A stretch of 64,000 bases of DNA, taken from Burkholderiales bacterium. GTDB lineage: Bacteria > Pseudomonadota > Gammaproteobacteria > Burkholderiales > WYBJ01. Where the stretch lies: positions 434,001-498,000 of the forward strand of contig JALHQN010000001.1 in assembly GCA_022841915.1 (NCBI GenBank), in the 5' to 3' direction. The translations under genes were made by a program, and so were the position numbers. The notes under the pieces are model-generated. The model did no database searches. It worked only from the letters and a program-made list of their open reading frames with translations, and was not told where the DNA came from. Positions 28,006 to 36,682 of the stretch are shown here, one piece after another. Every line of letters begins with the position of its first letter. The stretch's first letter is position 1.

Positions 28006-29181
28006 ATGAACTTCACGCTGACAGACGACCAGGAGGCGATCCGCAACGCGATCTTCAAATTGCTCGATGCGGGCGGTCCGCTGGGAGACGACTACTGGCT
28101 GACACGCGATCGGGAGGGCGGCTTTCCGCATGAATTCTTCGATGCCATTGCCGCAGCGGGCTGGCTCGGCATCGCCATGCCGGAGCAATACGGCGGCGCA
28201 GGACTCGGCATCACGGAGGCAACCTTGCTCATGCAGGCGATCGCCGAATCGGGCGCCGGCATGGGAGGCGCCTCGGCCGTCCATCTGAACATCTTCGGCC
28301 TCAACCCCGTCGTGGTCTTCGGCACCCCCGAACAGAAACAGCGCTGGCTGCCGCCGATGATCCGCGGGGAAGTGAAGGCCTGCTTCGCGGTCACCGAACC
28401 GAACACGGGACTGAACACGCTCAAGCTACAGACGCGCGCGGAGCGTCGCGGCAAGGACTATGTCATCTCCGGCCAGAAGATCTGGACCTCCACGGCGCAA
28501 GTGGCCACCAAGATGCTGATCCTCGCGCGCACCACGCCTCTGGAAAAAGTGGACCGGCCGACTTCGGGGCTCAGCCTCTTCTACACCGACTTCGACCGGC
28601 GCCACATCGAGGCGCGCGAGATCGACAAGATGGGTCGCAAGACGGTTGATTCGAATCAGGTGTTCATCGATGGCCTGCCGGTGCCGGAGGAAGACCGCAT
28701 CGGCGAGGAAGGCAAAGGCTTCGAATACATGCTGCACGGATTCAATCCGGAACGCATTCTCATCGCAGCCGAGGCCGTCGGCCTGGGCCGCGCGGCGCTT
28801 CACCGGGCGGCGCGGTACGCTCGCGATCGCGTCGTGTTCGAGCGCAGCATCGGCGAGAACCAGGCGATCCAGCATCCGCTGGCGCAGTGCTGGATGGAAC
28901 TGGAGGCGGCCAACCTGATGATCATGAAGGCCGCATCGCTCTACGACGAAGGCAAGCCTTGTGCGGCCGAGGCGAACGCGGCGAAATACCTTGCGGGCGA
29001 GGCGGGCTATCGCGCCTGCGAAACTGCCGTGATGACCCACGGCGGCATGGGCTACGCGAAGGAGTACCACGTCGAGCGCTATCTGCGGGAATCGCTCATC
29101 CCGCGAATTGCTCCGGTAAGCCGGGAACTCATTTTGTGTTACGTCGCCGAACGAGTGTTGGGACTGCCGAAGTCCTATTGA
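28006..29181 (+). CDS. acyl-CoA dehydrogenase with an IVD/LCAD-type active-site glutamate
   Basis: A 391-residue FAD acyl-CoA dehydrogenase. Domain marks are YGGAGLGITEATLLMQ, CFAVTEPNTGLNTLKLQT (FAD contact), SGQKIWTSTAQVA and the C-terminal THGGMGYAKEYHVERYLRE. The usual catalytic-base motif near the end (YEGT in MCAD) reads IAPVSRE, so no Glu is there. Instead Glu249 in FNPERILIAAEAVGLG lies where isovaleryl-CoA and long-chain enzymes carry theirs. AAGGAAC precedes the ATG. It follows the CoA-transferase by 225 bases. Confidence 0.9.
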   Translation: MNFTLTDDQEAIRNAIFKLLDAGGPLGDDYWLTRDREGGFPHEFFDAIAAAGWLGIAMPEQYGGAGLGITEATLLMQAIAESGAGMGGASAVHLNIFGLNPVVVFGTPEQKQRWLPPMIRGEVKACFAVTEPNTGLNTLKLQTRAERRGKDYVISGQKIWTSTAQVATKMLILARTTPLEKVDRPTSGLSLFYTDFDRRHIEAREIDKMGRKTVDSNQVFIDGLPVPEEDRIGEEGKGFEYMLHGFNPERILIAAEAVGLGRAALHRAARYARDRVVFERSIGENQAIQHPLAQCWMELEAANLMIMKAASLYDEGKPCAAEANAAKYLAGEAGYRACETAVMTHGGMGYAKEYHVERYLRESLIPRIAPVSRELILCYVAERVLGLPKSY

Positions 29182-29198
29182 CCAGGTCTGACCTCCCC

Positions 29199-30347
29199 AT
29201 GAATCTGCCCCCCATGTTTACGTTGCTACGTGTCTTCATGCTCGCTTTGGGCATCCTCGGCACCGCATCCGCGCGCTCCGCCGACCTCGGCCCGGTACGC
29301 ACACAGGAGCACATGATCCAGGTGCGCGTCCTGGCCCAGGGACTGGACCATCCCTGGAGCCTGGCTTTTCTGCCCGACGGGCGCATGCTCGTCACGGAAC
29401 GCGAAGGGCGGCTGAGAATCGTGCGTAACGGCAAGCTCGAAGCCAAGCCGGTCAGTGGCCTGCCCGACATCGCGCCGACCGGCCAGGGCGGGCTGCTCGA
29501 TGTCGTGGCGCATCCGCGCCATGCACAGAACGGCTGGATCTACCTCTCGTATTCGGCGCGCGGTCCGGGCGGCGCGGGCACCGAAGTGATCCGCGCGCGG
29601 CTGGTGCAGGATCGCCTCGAAGAGGTGACGACGATCTTCCGCATGCAGCCGAAGGTGGGCGGCGGCCGCCACTTCGGCTCGCGCCTGGTTTTCGACCGTC
29701 AGGGACTGCTCTACATCACGCTGGGCGACCGGGGCGATCAGGACCGCGCCCAGAACATGGATGAGCACATCGGCAAGATCGTCCGTCTGCACGATGATGG
29801 CCGCATCCCCGCGGACAACCCGTTCCGCACACAGGCGGGCGCCAAACCCGAGATTTTTTCTCTCGGCAACCGCAATGTTCAAGGCGCCGCGCTGCACCCG
29901 GCGACGGGCGAACTATGGGCGCACGAACACGGCCCGCAAGGCGGCGACGAACTCAACATCATCCGTGCCGGCAGCAACTACGGCTGGCCGGTCGTCACCC
30001 ATGGGCGCAACTACGGGACCGGCACGCGCATCGGCGAGGGCACGTCCAAAGCGGGCATGGCCCCGCCGATTCACTACTGGGTGCCTTCCATCGCCCCCTC
30101 CGGCATGACCTTCTACACCGGCGACAAGTTCAGCCGCTGGCGAGGCGACCTCTTGATCGGCGCGCTGCGCGATCAGATGCTGGTGCGGCTGCAGCTCGAC
30201 GGCGAGAAGATCGTGAAGGAAGAGCGTCTGCTCAGAGGCACGCTCGGGCGCATCCGCGATGTCCGCCAAGGACCCGACGGCTACATCTACGTCCTGACCG
30301 ATGAATCGAACGGGATGCTCGCGCGCCTGGAGCCGGCCGACCGATAG
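29199..30347 (+). CDS. PQQ-dependent aldose sugar dehydrogenase-like beta-propeller
   Basis: A 382-residue exported protein with a signal peptide (LLRVFMLALGILGTASARSAD) and a six-bladed beta-propeller of the soluble aldose sugar dehydrogenase (Asd/YliI) type. Markers are LDHPWSLAFLPDGRMLVTEREGRL, GDRGDQDRAQN, the ELWAHEHGPQGGDELNII segment with catalytic and PQQ residues, and WVPSIAPSGMTFY. It starts 17 bases after the acyl-CoA dehydrogenase stop. It oxidises aldoses in the periplasm if PQQ is supplied; PQQ biosynthesis genes are not in the window. Confidence 0.88.
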   Translation: MNLPPMFTLLRVFMLALGILGTASARSADLGPVRTQEHMIQVRVLAQGLDHPWSLAFLPDGRMLVTEREGRLRIVRNGKLEAKPVSGLPDIAPTGQGGLLDVVAHPRHAQNGWIYLSYSARGPGGAGTEVIRARLVQDRLEEVTTIFRMQPKVGGGRHFGSRLVFDRQGLLYITLGDRGDQDRAQNMDEHIGKIVRLHDDGRIPADNPFRTQAGAKPEIFSLGNRNVQGAALHPATGELWAHEHGPQGGDELNIIRAGSNYGWPVVTHGRNYGTGTRIGEGTSKAGMAPPIHYWVPSIAPSGMTFYTGDKFSRWRGDLLIGALRDQMLVRLQLDGEKIVKEERLLRGTLGRIRDVRQGPDGYIYVLTDESNGMLARLEPADR

Positions 30348-30390
30348 CCGACATCGGCCGCGGTCCGCTGCGGCACGCGCATCGCGGGCG

Positions 30391-31029
30391 CTAGTTCTCC
30401 GGCCGCGTATGCTCGACCAGTGCCTTGGCTTTCCACTCCATCTCGTCGATACGGCTCAGGTAGCGGCCGTGCACTGCCGGGAACAGGGGATAGTGGCGGG
30501 TCAGGTCGATTCGCCGCTCGGCCTCCCACGCGCCCGCTTCACCCGTGACCCAGTGCTCCACCGCCAGGGTGCGCAAGTCGAACGCGCGCGAATACTCCCG
30601 CAACGTTCGCTCGCCGTGTTCGTTGTGATATTCGTGGAAATACGACATCGCCAGCTCGCGCAGCGTGCGATAGACCGGATCACGTCCGCGTAAGGCGACA
30701 TGGTTGCTCTTGGCGATCGCCCCCCAGAGCCTCCCGCGTCGATAGAGCGCAACGACATGGTCGTAGTCGCGCCGCGCCCGCATGTCGAGGAGCAGCGGCG
30801 GCTCACCCTTGAGCCAGAGGGCGCAAGCCGCCACCAGAGCGCCCTCGATGCAATGCGCTCGCCGATGACGCAACACCTGGCGCACGGTATAGCAGGTATC
30901 GCCATCGGGTTCGAAATTGGTCGGCATGGCGTTGATGAATTCCTGCAGCGCTCGCGGACTCGAATGAGAGACGAGTTGCGCGCGTTCCTCGCTCGTCAGT
31001 GCGAGGTCGCGCGGCCGAGCTACCCGCAC
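30391..31029 (-). CDS. transglutaminase-like protein of unknown function
   Basis: A protein of about 212 residues with a papain/transglutaminase-like core: Cys in RRAHCIEGALVAACALW, His in RDYDHVVALY, and a following GAIAKSNH strand. This arrangement is typical of transglutaminase-like domains of unknown substrate. There is no signal peptide. The start is uncertain: I use a GTG at 31029, which keeps it clear of greB, 49 bases upstream on the same strand; a longer form is possible. I do not know its role. Confidence 0.6.
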   Translation of the reverse strand: MRVARPRDLALTSEERAQLVSHSSPRALQEFINAMPTNFEPDGDTCYTVRQVLRHRRAHCIEGALVAACALWLKGEPPLLLDMRARRDYDHVVALYRRGRLWGAIAKSNHVALRGRDPVYRTLRELAMSYFHEYHNEHGERTLREYSRAFDLRTLAVEHWVTGEAGAWEAERRIDLTRHYPLFPAVHGRYLSRIDEMEWKAKALVEHTRPEN

Positions 31030-31078
31030 GCCATGCCCAGCCAATGCTGCAATACGCGAGCAGTCACGCCAGAGAAGC

Positions 31079-31669
31079 TCACTGCTCGATCGCCTCGTAG
31101 CGCACGTCGATGATCTCGAGCTCTTCGCGTCCGCGCGGACTCTCGAAGTTGACGACATCGCCTATGCGGGCTTTGAGCAGGGCACGCGACACCGGGGCGA
31201 TCCAGCTCACCCGGTTGCGCGGCGGATCGACTTCGTCCATGCCGACGATCGTAATGGTGCGCTCCTCGCCTTCGCCATCGACATACGTCACGGTCGCCCC
31301 GAAGAACACTTGGTCGGTCTGCTCGCGCTGCGCGTTGTCGACCACTTCGGCGTTGTCCAGCCGGCGGGTAAGAAACCGTATGCGGCGATCGATCTCGCGC
31401 AGGCGACGCTTGCCGTAGATGTAATCGGCATTCTCGGAACGATCCCCGTTGGAGGCCGCCCACGACACGGTGCGCACGACTTCCGGGCGATCCTGGTCGA
31501 GCAGATGCTTGAGTTCGCCGCGCAAGCGTGCGTATCCCGAGGGCGAGATATAGTTCTTCAGCCCCGTCGGGAGCGCCGGAACGCCGTCTTCCGCGTCATC
31601 GTCATCTTGCTGCTTCTGATCCGAGCTGCGCACGCTGCCGCCTTCTGCCTGCCGCACTGTCCTCAACAT
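31079..31669 (-). CDS. greB: transcript cleavage/elongation factor GreB
   Basis: A 196-residue Gre factor that rescues backtracked RNA polymerase. The N-terminal coiled coil has SNGDRSENADYIYGKRRLREIDRRIRFL, the GreB version of the acidic tip with Asp/Glu, and the C-terminal domain ends in NFESPRGREELEIIDVRYE. About 38 residues of polar sequence precede the usual GreB start. The ATG at 31669 overlaps the egtD stop by 7 bases, suggesting translational coupling. Confidence 0.92.
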   Translation of the reverse strand: MLRTVRQAEGGSVRSSDQKQQDDDDAEDGVPALPTGLKNYISPSGYARLRGELKHLLDQDRPEVVRTVSWAASNGDRSENADYIYGKRRLREIDRRIRFLTRRLDNAEVVDNAQREQTDQVFFGATVTYVDGEGEERTITIVGMDEVDPPRNRVSWIAPVSRALLKARIGDVVNFESPRGREELEIIDVRYEAIEQ

Positions 31670-32622
31670 TCCATGTAGTGTATGGAGAACAGTCCGCCAT
31701 CGTCCACCCAGCAGCGCCGCGCGGTGAAACCCGCGCACGCGGCCAGCGCCTGGAATTCGGGCACCGAATACTTGTAGGAGTTCTCGGTGTGAATGGTCTC
31801 GCCGCTGCGAAAAGAGATGCTCGTCGAGCCGATGCGCACGACCTGATCGCGCAAGCTCTCCAGATGCATTTCCACCCGGCCACGGACCTCGGAATAGACC
31901 GCCCGATGCCGAAACTGGCGCAGATCGAAGTCGGCCTCGAGTTCGCGATTGATGCGTGCGAGCAGATTCAGATTGAAGGCCGCAGTGACCCCCGGCGGGT
32001 CGTCGTAGGCCGCCTCGAGCATGGCCTTGTCCTTGCGCAGATCGACGCCGATGACGAGCCCTCCGCCCGCCCCCGCGAGCTTGACCAGGCGAGCGAGAAA
32101 GGCAACGGCTTCGTCCGGATCGAAATTGCCGATCGTCGATCCGGGGAAATACATCGCGCGCCGGCGGGCTCCGAAGCGCTCCAGCGAGGGCAGTTCGAAG
32201 GCGGCGGAATAATCCGCGCATACCGCCACGACAGGCAGATCGGGAAAGGCGCGATTCAAGCTTTCGGCAGCGGTGCGCAGCGTTTCGCAGGCGATGTCTA
32301 TAGGCACATAGACGCACGGCTGCGTCGCTTCGATCAACAAGCGGCTCTTGCGGCTGACACCGCTGCCGAACTCGATCAGCGCACTGCGCTTGCCCAAGCA
32401 CCGAGCCATGTCTGCGGCATGGGACTGCATCAGCGCCAGTTCGGTTCGCGTCGGATAGTATTCAGGCAGCGCGCAGATCGCCTCGAACAGCGCCGATCCG
32501 ACCTCGTCGTAGAAGTACTTCGGCACCAGAATCTTGCGCGGCTGGCTCAAGCCTTGCAGGACATCCTCGCGAAACCTGCTTGCCTGCGCAGAATAGTCGT
32601 GGAAGGAGACCAGTCCGCTCAT
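31663..32622 (-). CDS. egtD: L-histidine N-alpha-methyltransferase EgtD
   Basis: A 319-residue SAM methyltransferase that makes hercynine in ergothioneine biosynthesis. The DUF2260/EgtD pattern is clear: ILVPKYFYDEVGSALFEAIC, the SAM motif IEFGSGVSRKSRLL, FPGSTIGNFDPDEA with the substrate-contact Asn, and GETIHTENSYKYS with the His-binding Glu and Ser. The partner EgtB is not adjacent, although egtBD pairs are common. It overlaps greB by 7 bases. The product could also be hercynine alone. Confidence 0.92.
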   Translation of the reverse strand: MSGLVSFHDYSAQASRFREDVLQGLSQPRKILVPKYFYDEVGSALFEAICALPEYYPTRTELALMQSHAADMARCLGKRSALIEFGSGVSRKSRLLIEATQPCVYVPIDIACETLRTAAESLNRAFPDLPVVAVCADYSAAFELPSLERFGARRRAMYFPGSTIGNFDPDEAVAFLARLVKLAGAGGGLVIGVDLRKDKAMLEAAYDDPPGVTAAFNLNLLARINRELEADFDLRQFRHRAVYSEVRGRVEMHLESLRDQVVRIGSTSISFRSGETIHTENSYKYSVPEFQALAACAGFTARRCWVDDGGLFSIHYMEC

Positions 32623-32655
32623 CCGTCGACCTTCGAAACGAGAGCAAGCAAGCGC

Positions 32656-33750
32656 TCACCCAGCATGAGCTCCGCCCGCCAACAACGTGCTTCCTTCCAG
32701 CCATTTCTTGATGCGATTGGCATCACCGATACGCGTGTACTTGCCCCACGAATCGAGCAGCACGATGATCACGGGCCGCTCCAGGATTCGTGCATGCATG
32801 ACGAGACATTGTCCGGCCTCCGCGATGTAGCCGGTCTTGGAAACATCGATCTGCCAACTCGACACGCGCACCAGGCCGTTGGAGTTGCCAAAGCCGATTG
32901 CGTGTCGGGTATCCGCGGTATGTATCTGTGCGCTGGGCGCGGTGGAAAACTCGCGTATCAGCGGATAGTCGAGGCTCGCGCGAACCATGCGCGCAAGATC
33001 CTCGGCAGTCGAGACATTCTCGCTCGAAAGTCCGGTCGGCTCGACGAACCGGGTATTGAGCATGCCCAGCGCAAACGCCTTGGCATTCATCCTCGCAACG
33101 AACGCTTCGAGTCCGCCCGGGTAGTTTCGTCCGAGCGCGCTGGCCGCGCGATTCTCGGAGGACATCAGCGCGAGATGCAGCAGGTCGCGCCGAGAAAAAA
33201 CCGATCCGATGCGCAACCGCGAACCCGTATGCTTGAGCGTATCGATGTCCGCGCGCTCTATGCGTACCGACTCGTCGAGCTGCAGGTCGGCATCGAGGAC
33301 GATCATCGCGGTCATCAGTTTGGTGATGGATGCGATCGACGAGACGGTGGAGGCGTTCTTGGCATACAAGGTCGTGCCATCCGCCGCATCCAGCACCAAG
33401 GCGGCAGACGACTTGAGATCGGGCAAGGCGCCGGCCGTTGAGGAGCTGTTGCTGTCGTCTTGCGCGGCTGCGGCTGCGGCTGCGGTCGTGGCTACAGCTG
33501 CGGTCGTTGCACGCGGCCCGCCGCGGGAGCCCGAGGCACCGCTCTTGCGGTAGGTTACTTCCACACGCTTGCCGGCTCTTTTGGAAGAGGTATTGGTTTT
33601 CTTCGCAACGGCTACGGGCTTCTTGGCGGCGGCACTCGCCTTCTTGGAACTCGGCTTGCTCGATTGCTTGTTGTTTTGCGCGGCAACCGTCAGCGGCCAG
33701 CCAGCGCCAATACCAAGAGCGAGTATGATCGTGAACAGGGCGTTTTTCAC
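32656..33750 (-). CDS. pbpG: D-alanyl-D-alanine endopeptidase (PBP7-like)
   Basis: A 364-residue exported peptidoglycan endopeptidase. A GTG start with GAGGA 9-10 bases upstream precedes a signal peptide (LFTIILALGIGAGWPLTVAAQ). Then comes a Lys/Ala/Ser-rich linker to about residue 100. The penicillin-binding triad is SITK (SxxK), SEN (SxN) and SKTGY (KTG). It hydrolyses peptide cross-links. It is divergent from the TctD-like gene across 359 bases that also hold a candidate small RNA. Confidence 0.9.
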   Translation of the reverse strand: MKNALFTIILALGIGAGWPLTVAAQNNKQSSKPSSKKASAAAKKPVAVAKKTNTSSKRAGKRVEVTYRKSGASGSRGGPRATTAAVATTAAAAAAAQDDSNSSSTAGALPDLKSSAALVLDAADGTTLYAKNASTVSSIASITKLMTAMIVLDADLQLDESVRIERADIDTLKHTGSRLRIGSVFSRRDLLHLALMSSENRAASALGRNYPGGLEAFVARMNAKAFALGMLNTRFVEPTGLSSENVSTAEDLARMVRASLDYPLIREFSTAPSAQIHTADTRHAIGFGNSNGLVRVSSWQIDVSKTGYIAEAGQCLVMHARILERPVIIVLLDSWGKYTRIGDANRIKKWLEGSTLLAGGAHAG

Positions 33751-33789
33751 CAGCCGGGTTCCTCATAAAGCTGCGTAAGAATAGTCGCT

Positions 33790-33819
33790 AAGATACCAAA
33801 TTAATTGAGAAATCGGCAA
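33790..33819 (-). promoter_or_regulatory. possible pbpG promoter
   Basis: On the minus strand TTGCCG (33819-33814) and TATCTT (33795-33790) lie 18 bases apart, about 40 bases before the GTG. Both are imperfect matches. Confidence 0.3.
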
Positions 33820-33890
33820 AATAACGTTCACGCCTCCGGGCATGTCCAATGCGATGCCGCGCCGGATTTCGCAGGCCTCCCTCTCGGGGC

Positions 33891-33930
33891 AAAAAGAAAA
33901 CGCCGCCCCGAGAAATGCCGGGACGGCGTT
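33891..33930 (-). terminator. strong intrinsic terminator on the minus strand
   Basis: A 12-base stem (33899-33910 with 33919-33930, one mismatch) with an 8-base loop is followed on the minus strand by TTTTCTTTTT. The plus strand has no T-run after the stem. It therefore ends leftward transcripts that begin between here and tctD, where no protein gene is seen. Confidence 0.75.
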
Positions 33931-34011
33931 GCAAGGGGAATCCGACCTCCGATCGATGACCGACCGGAAGAAGATTTCCCGAGGAGGAACCAACAGATTG
34001 CAACTTCTACC
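33891..34011 (-). ncRNA. candidate small RNA of about 120 nt
   Basis: A leftward transcript is predicted from a promoter-like pair (CTGACT at 34046-34041, 17 bases, TAGTAT at 34023-34018) to the intrinsic terminator at 33891. The predicted RNA holds three stems: a 4-bp stem with a UCCUCG loop (33976-33989), an 8-bp stem UCCGGUCG/CGAUCGGA with loop GUCAU (33948-33968), and the terminator. Exposed CCUCC is anti-Shine-Dalgarno-like, as in many trans-acting sRNAs. No reading frame fits inside; one 63-codon frame runs through the terminator. Confidence 0.45.
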
Positions 34012-34017
34012 TTACGC

Positions 34018-34046
34018 ATACTAACTTACGTGATCCTTACAGTCAG
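34018..34046 (-). promoter_or_regulatory. sigma70-like promoter for the small RNA candidate
   Basis: CTGACT and TAGTAT, each matching the consensus hexamer at 4 of 6 bases, are spaced exactly 17 bases on the minus strand. The predicted start is near 34011. Confidence 0.4.
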
Positions 34047-34109
34047 CATCGCTCCTCTGCGGAACCGGGGGATCATTTCAATCCAGTCGCACAGTCGCCC
34101 GCTCGCCCC

Positions 34110-34793
34110 ATGCGCATGCTCATCGTAGAAGACGATCCTTTGCTTGCTGACGGCCTGACTCGCTCTCTGAACCAGATGGGCACCGTGATCGATCTGGCCA
34201 CCGACGGCGCGAGCGCGGACCACATGCTCGTCAGCCAGACCTATGATTTGGTCATTCTGGACCTCGGCCTGCCTAAACTTGGTGGCTTCGAGGTGCTGGC
34301 CAATCTGCGGCGTCGCGGCGGATCGGCCGGAACGGCCCCGGTGCTGATTCTTACCGCGCGCGACAGTCTGGAGGATCGCGTCAAGGGGCTCGACTTGGGC
34401 GCGGACGACTACTTGACCAAACCGTTCGACCTGCCCGAGCTGGAGGCTCGCGTCCGGGCTTTGGTGCGCCGGGGAAAATTCGGTACCAGCCCCCAGATCG
34501 TGTACGGCCGGTTAAGGTTCGACACGATCGGCCGCCGAGCCCTGCTCGATGGCCGCCCACTGGAGTTGTCCGCACGCGAGTTGTCCATGCTCGAGACACT
34601 GTTGTTGAACGCGGGCCGGGTCGTGAGCAAAGAGCAACTGGCCGAACAGGTCAAGGGCTGGGGCGAGGAACCCGGGCCGAACGCGATCGAAGTCTACATC
34701 CATCGATTGCGCAAGAAGCTCGAATCCGCTCAGGTCACGGTACGCACCGTCCGCGGCTTGGGTTACCTGCTGGACAAGCCGCCTGCCGGTTGA
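34110..34793 (+). CDS. OmpR-family response regulator, TctD/QseB-like
   Basis: A 227-residue regulator with a receiver domain (acidic pocket EDD at 8-10, phosphoacceptor Asp51 in LVILDLGLP, Lys of YLTKPFDLPEL) and a C-terminal winged helix ending YIHRLRKKLESAQVTVRTVRGLGYLL. It pairs with the sensor kinase starting 85 bases downstream. The kinase's sensor domain resembles TctE, and Bug proteins are present in the window, so a carboxylate-uptake regulator is plausible; QseB-like is the alternative. Confidence 0.9.
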   Translation: MRMLIVEDDPLLADGLTRSLNQMGTVIDLATDGASADHMLVSQTYDLVILDLGLPKLGGFEVLANLRRRGGSAGTAPVLILTARDSLEDRVKGLDLGADDYLTKPFDLPELEARVRALVRRGKFGTSPQIVYGRLRFDTIGRRALLDGRPLELSARELSMLETLLLNAGRVVSKEQLAEQVKGWGEEPGPNAIEVYIHRLRKKLESAQVTVRTVRGLGYLLDKPPAG

Positions 34794-34878
34794 AGGCCGC
34801 GTCCCGGCGAGGTCGGCCCGATGCGACATCGCCAGGACGAGCCGGAACGAGCGCCACTTTACGAGGACGCCGAGACCA

Positions 34879-36285
34879 TTGTTCAAAGAACCCTCCTTGC
34901 GGCGTCAGCTCGTATTCTGGCTGGTGCTGCCGTTATCGACCGCCTTGATCTTCTCCGGATTGATCGCCTACCGCCTCGCGCTGGACTTCGTCTCCAAGGC
35001 CTACGACCGTGCCTTGTACGATTCAGCGCTCGATCTCTCTCGACGGTTGCTCCCGCGCTCGGGAGGCCTGGTCATCGACTTGCCACCGGCCGCAGCCGAC
35101 ATGCTCGAGAACGACGAGCTGGACCGCGTCTACTACACGGTGAGCTCCGATCGCGGGGATCTCGTCATCGGCCAGCGGGATCTGCCGCCGCCGCCATTCG
35201 ACCCGGACCGACGTCCGCGCTATTACGACGGCATCTACGGCGACCAGCCGATACGCTTGGTGGCACTGCGCTTTCCCTATGATCCCGACGACCCGCAGGC
35301 CATGGCGCTGATCGTGGTGGCCGAAACCCTGCAGCGTCGGGATTTGCTCAGGGAGGACATTCTGGTCGCGGTCGCCGGATCCCAACTCGTGCTGATCGTC
35401 ATGGTCAGTCTGGCCACGTATCTGGGCGTAGGCCACGGGCTGCTGCCGCTCGGTCGGCTGCGGCGTCAGATCGAAATCCGTTCACACCGCGACCTCACAC
35501 CGCTGGACGAACCGCATACACCGGTCGAGGTGCGACCGCTGGTGCAGGCCATCAACGAACTGATGATGCGGCTGCAGCGCGCGATCGCCGCGCAGCAGAA
35601 ATTCATCGCCGACGCCGCGCATCAACTGCGCACCCCCCTCGCGGGGCTGAAGACGCACGCCGAGCTCGCCCTGCGGGAGCAAGACCTGGACGGCATGCGC
35701 GACCGCGTGCGTGCGCTGATTCTGGCCACCGACCGCAGTGCTCACCTCGCTCATCAACTTCTCGCCCTTGCGCGAGCCGAACCTGAAGCCGGTGCGACCG
35801 CGCCCATGGCGCCCATCGATGTGAATGCACTGGCCCGGAAAGTCACCAGCGAATGGGTACCCAAAGCCATCGACCGCGGCCTCGATCTGGGCGCCGCCTG
35901 CGGCGATTCACCGCTGCTCATCCAGGGCAACGCGGTGCTGATACGCGAGATGCTCGGCAATCTGATCGACAATGCGCTGCGTTACACGCCGGCAGGGGGG
36001 CGAGTGACCGTCAAGGCGGGCCCGCTCGACCGCAGCGCTGTTCTCAGCGTGGAAGACGACGGACCGGGAATCGCCGAGGCCGATCGCGTGCGTGTCTTCG
36101 AGCGGTTCCAGCGCCTGAACCAGATCGACACCCAGGGCTGCGGTCTCGGGCTCTCGATCGTTCGGGAGATCGCCGACCTGCATGCAGCCACCGTCGACAT
36201 CTTCTCCGGAGCCAACGACCGCGGCACGCGTGTCAGTGTGACCTTTGCCGCTGTTTCTAACGAGCCGCCGCCCCGAAGCGCTTGA
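34879..36285 (+). CDS. sensor histidine kinase, TctE-like
   Basis: A 468-residue membrane kinase beginning at TTG (MFKEPSLRRQLVFWLVLPL). One membrane helix at about 10-33, a periplasmic sensor of about 125 residues with the 2CSK_N pattern (YDRALYDSALDLSRRL), a second helix at about 163-183, HAMP-like linker, and His248 in FIADAAHQLRTPLAG. ATP-lid boxes NALRYTP, DDGPGIA and GCGLGLSIV follow. The 2CSK_N sensor is typical of TctE, which senses tri- and dicarboxylates. Confidence 0.88.
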   Translation: MFKEPSLRRQLVFWLVLPLSTALIFSGLIAYRLALDFVSKAYDRALYDSALDLSRRLLPRSGGLVIDLPPAAADMLENDELDRVYYTVSSDRGDLVIGQRDLPPPPFDPDRRPRYYDGIYGDQPIRLVALRFPYDPDDPQAMALIVVAETLQRRDLLREDILVAVAGSQLVLIVMVSLATYLGVGHGLLPLGRLRRQIEIRSHRDLTPLDEPHTPVEVRPLVQAINELMMRLQRAIAAQQKFIADAAHQLRTPLAGLKTHAELALREQDLDGMRDRVRALILATDRSAHLAHQLLALARAEPEAGATAPMAPIDVNALARKVTSEWVPKAIDRGLDLGAACGDSPLLIQGNAVLIREMLGNLIDNALRYTPAGGRVTVKAGPLDRSAVLSVEDDGPGIAEADRVRVFERFQRLNQIDTQGCGLGLSIVREIADLHAATVDIFSGANDRGTRVSVTFAAVSNEPPPRSA

Positions 36286-36354
36286 CTGCGGACAATCGTC
36301 TCGTCCATGGTTCAATGAGTCCGTTCACCGCCACCGCCAGCCAGGAGATCCCAC

Positions 36355-36675
36355 ATGCTGATGACCACCACCCCCAATATCGAAGGCAAACGCATCACCC
36401 GCTACGCCGGCATCGTGACCGGCGAGGCGATCATCGGCGCCAACCTCTTCAGCGATTTCTTTGCCAAGGTCCGCGATATCGTCGGCGGGCGGGCCGGCGC
36501 CTACGAAGGCGCGCTGGCCGACGCGCGTGAAATCGCCATGAAGGAGATGGGCGAAGCCGCCGGTCGCCTGGGCGCCAATGCCGTCGTCGGTGTCGACTTG
36601 GACTACGAAGTCCTGGGCCAGACCAACGGCATGCTCATGGTCACCGTGAGCGGCACCGCGGTCGTCGCCGAATAG
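36355..36675 (+). CDS. YbjQ family (UPF0145) heavy-metal-binding-domain protein
   Basis: A 106-residue cytoplasmic protein of the YbjQ family: [29 protein letters not shown] at the start, [11 protein letters not shown] in the middle and [15 protein letters not shown] near the end. The family is annotated as heavy-metal-binding but its role is not settled. It follows the sensor kinase by 69 bases and converges with the TauE/SafE-like gene. Confidence 0.88.
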   Translation: MLMTTTPNIEGKRITRYAGIVTGEAIIGANLFSDFFAKVRDIVGGRAGAYEGALADAREIAMKEMGEAAGRLGANAVVGVDLDYEVLGQTNGMLMVTVSGTAVVAE

Positions 36676-36682
36676 CGCCGAG

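Noticed and set aside
33438-33768. Cys/Leu/Ala-rich frames opposite the pbpG linker
   Set aside because: They mirror the repeated Lys/Ala codons of the linker in pbpG.
33828-34019. A 63-codon leftward frame in the pbpG-tctD gap
   Set aside because: It runs through the intrinsic terminator and has no domain or good ribosome binding site. The RNA reading is better.
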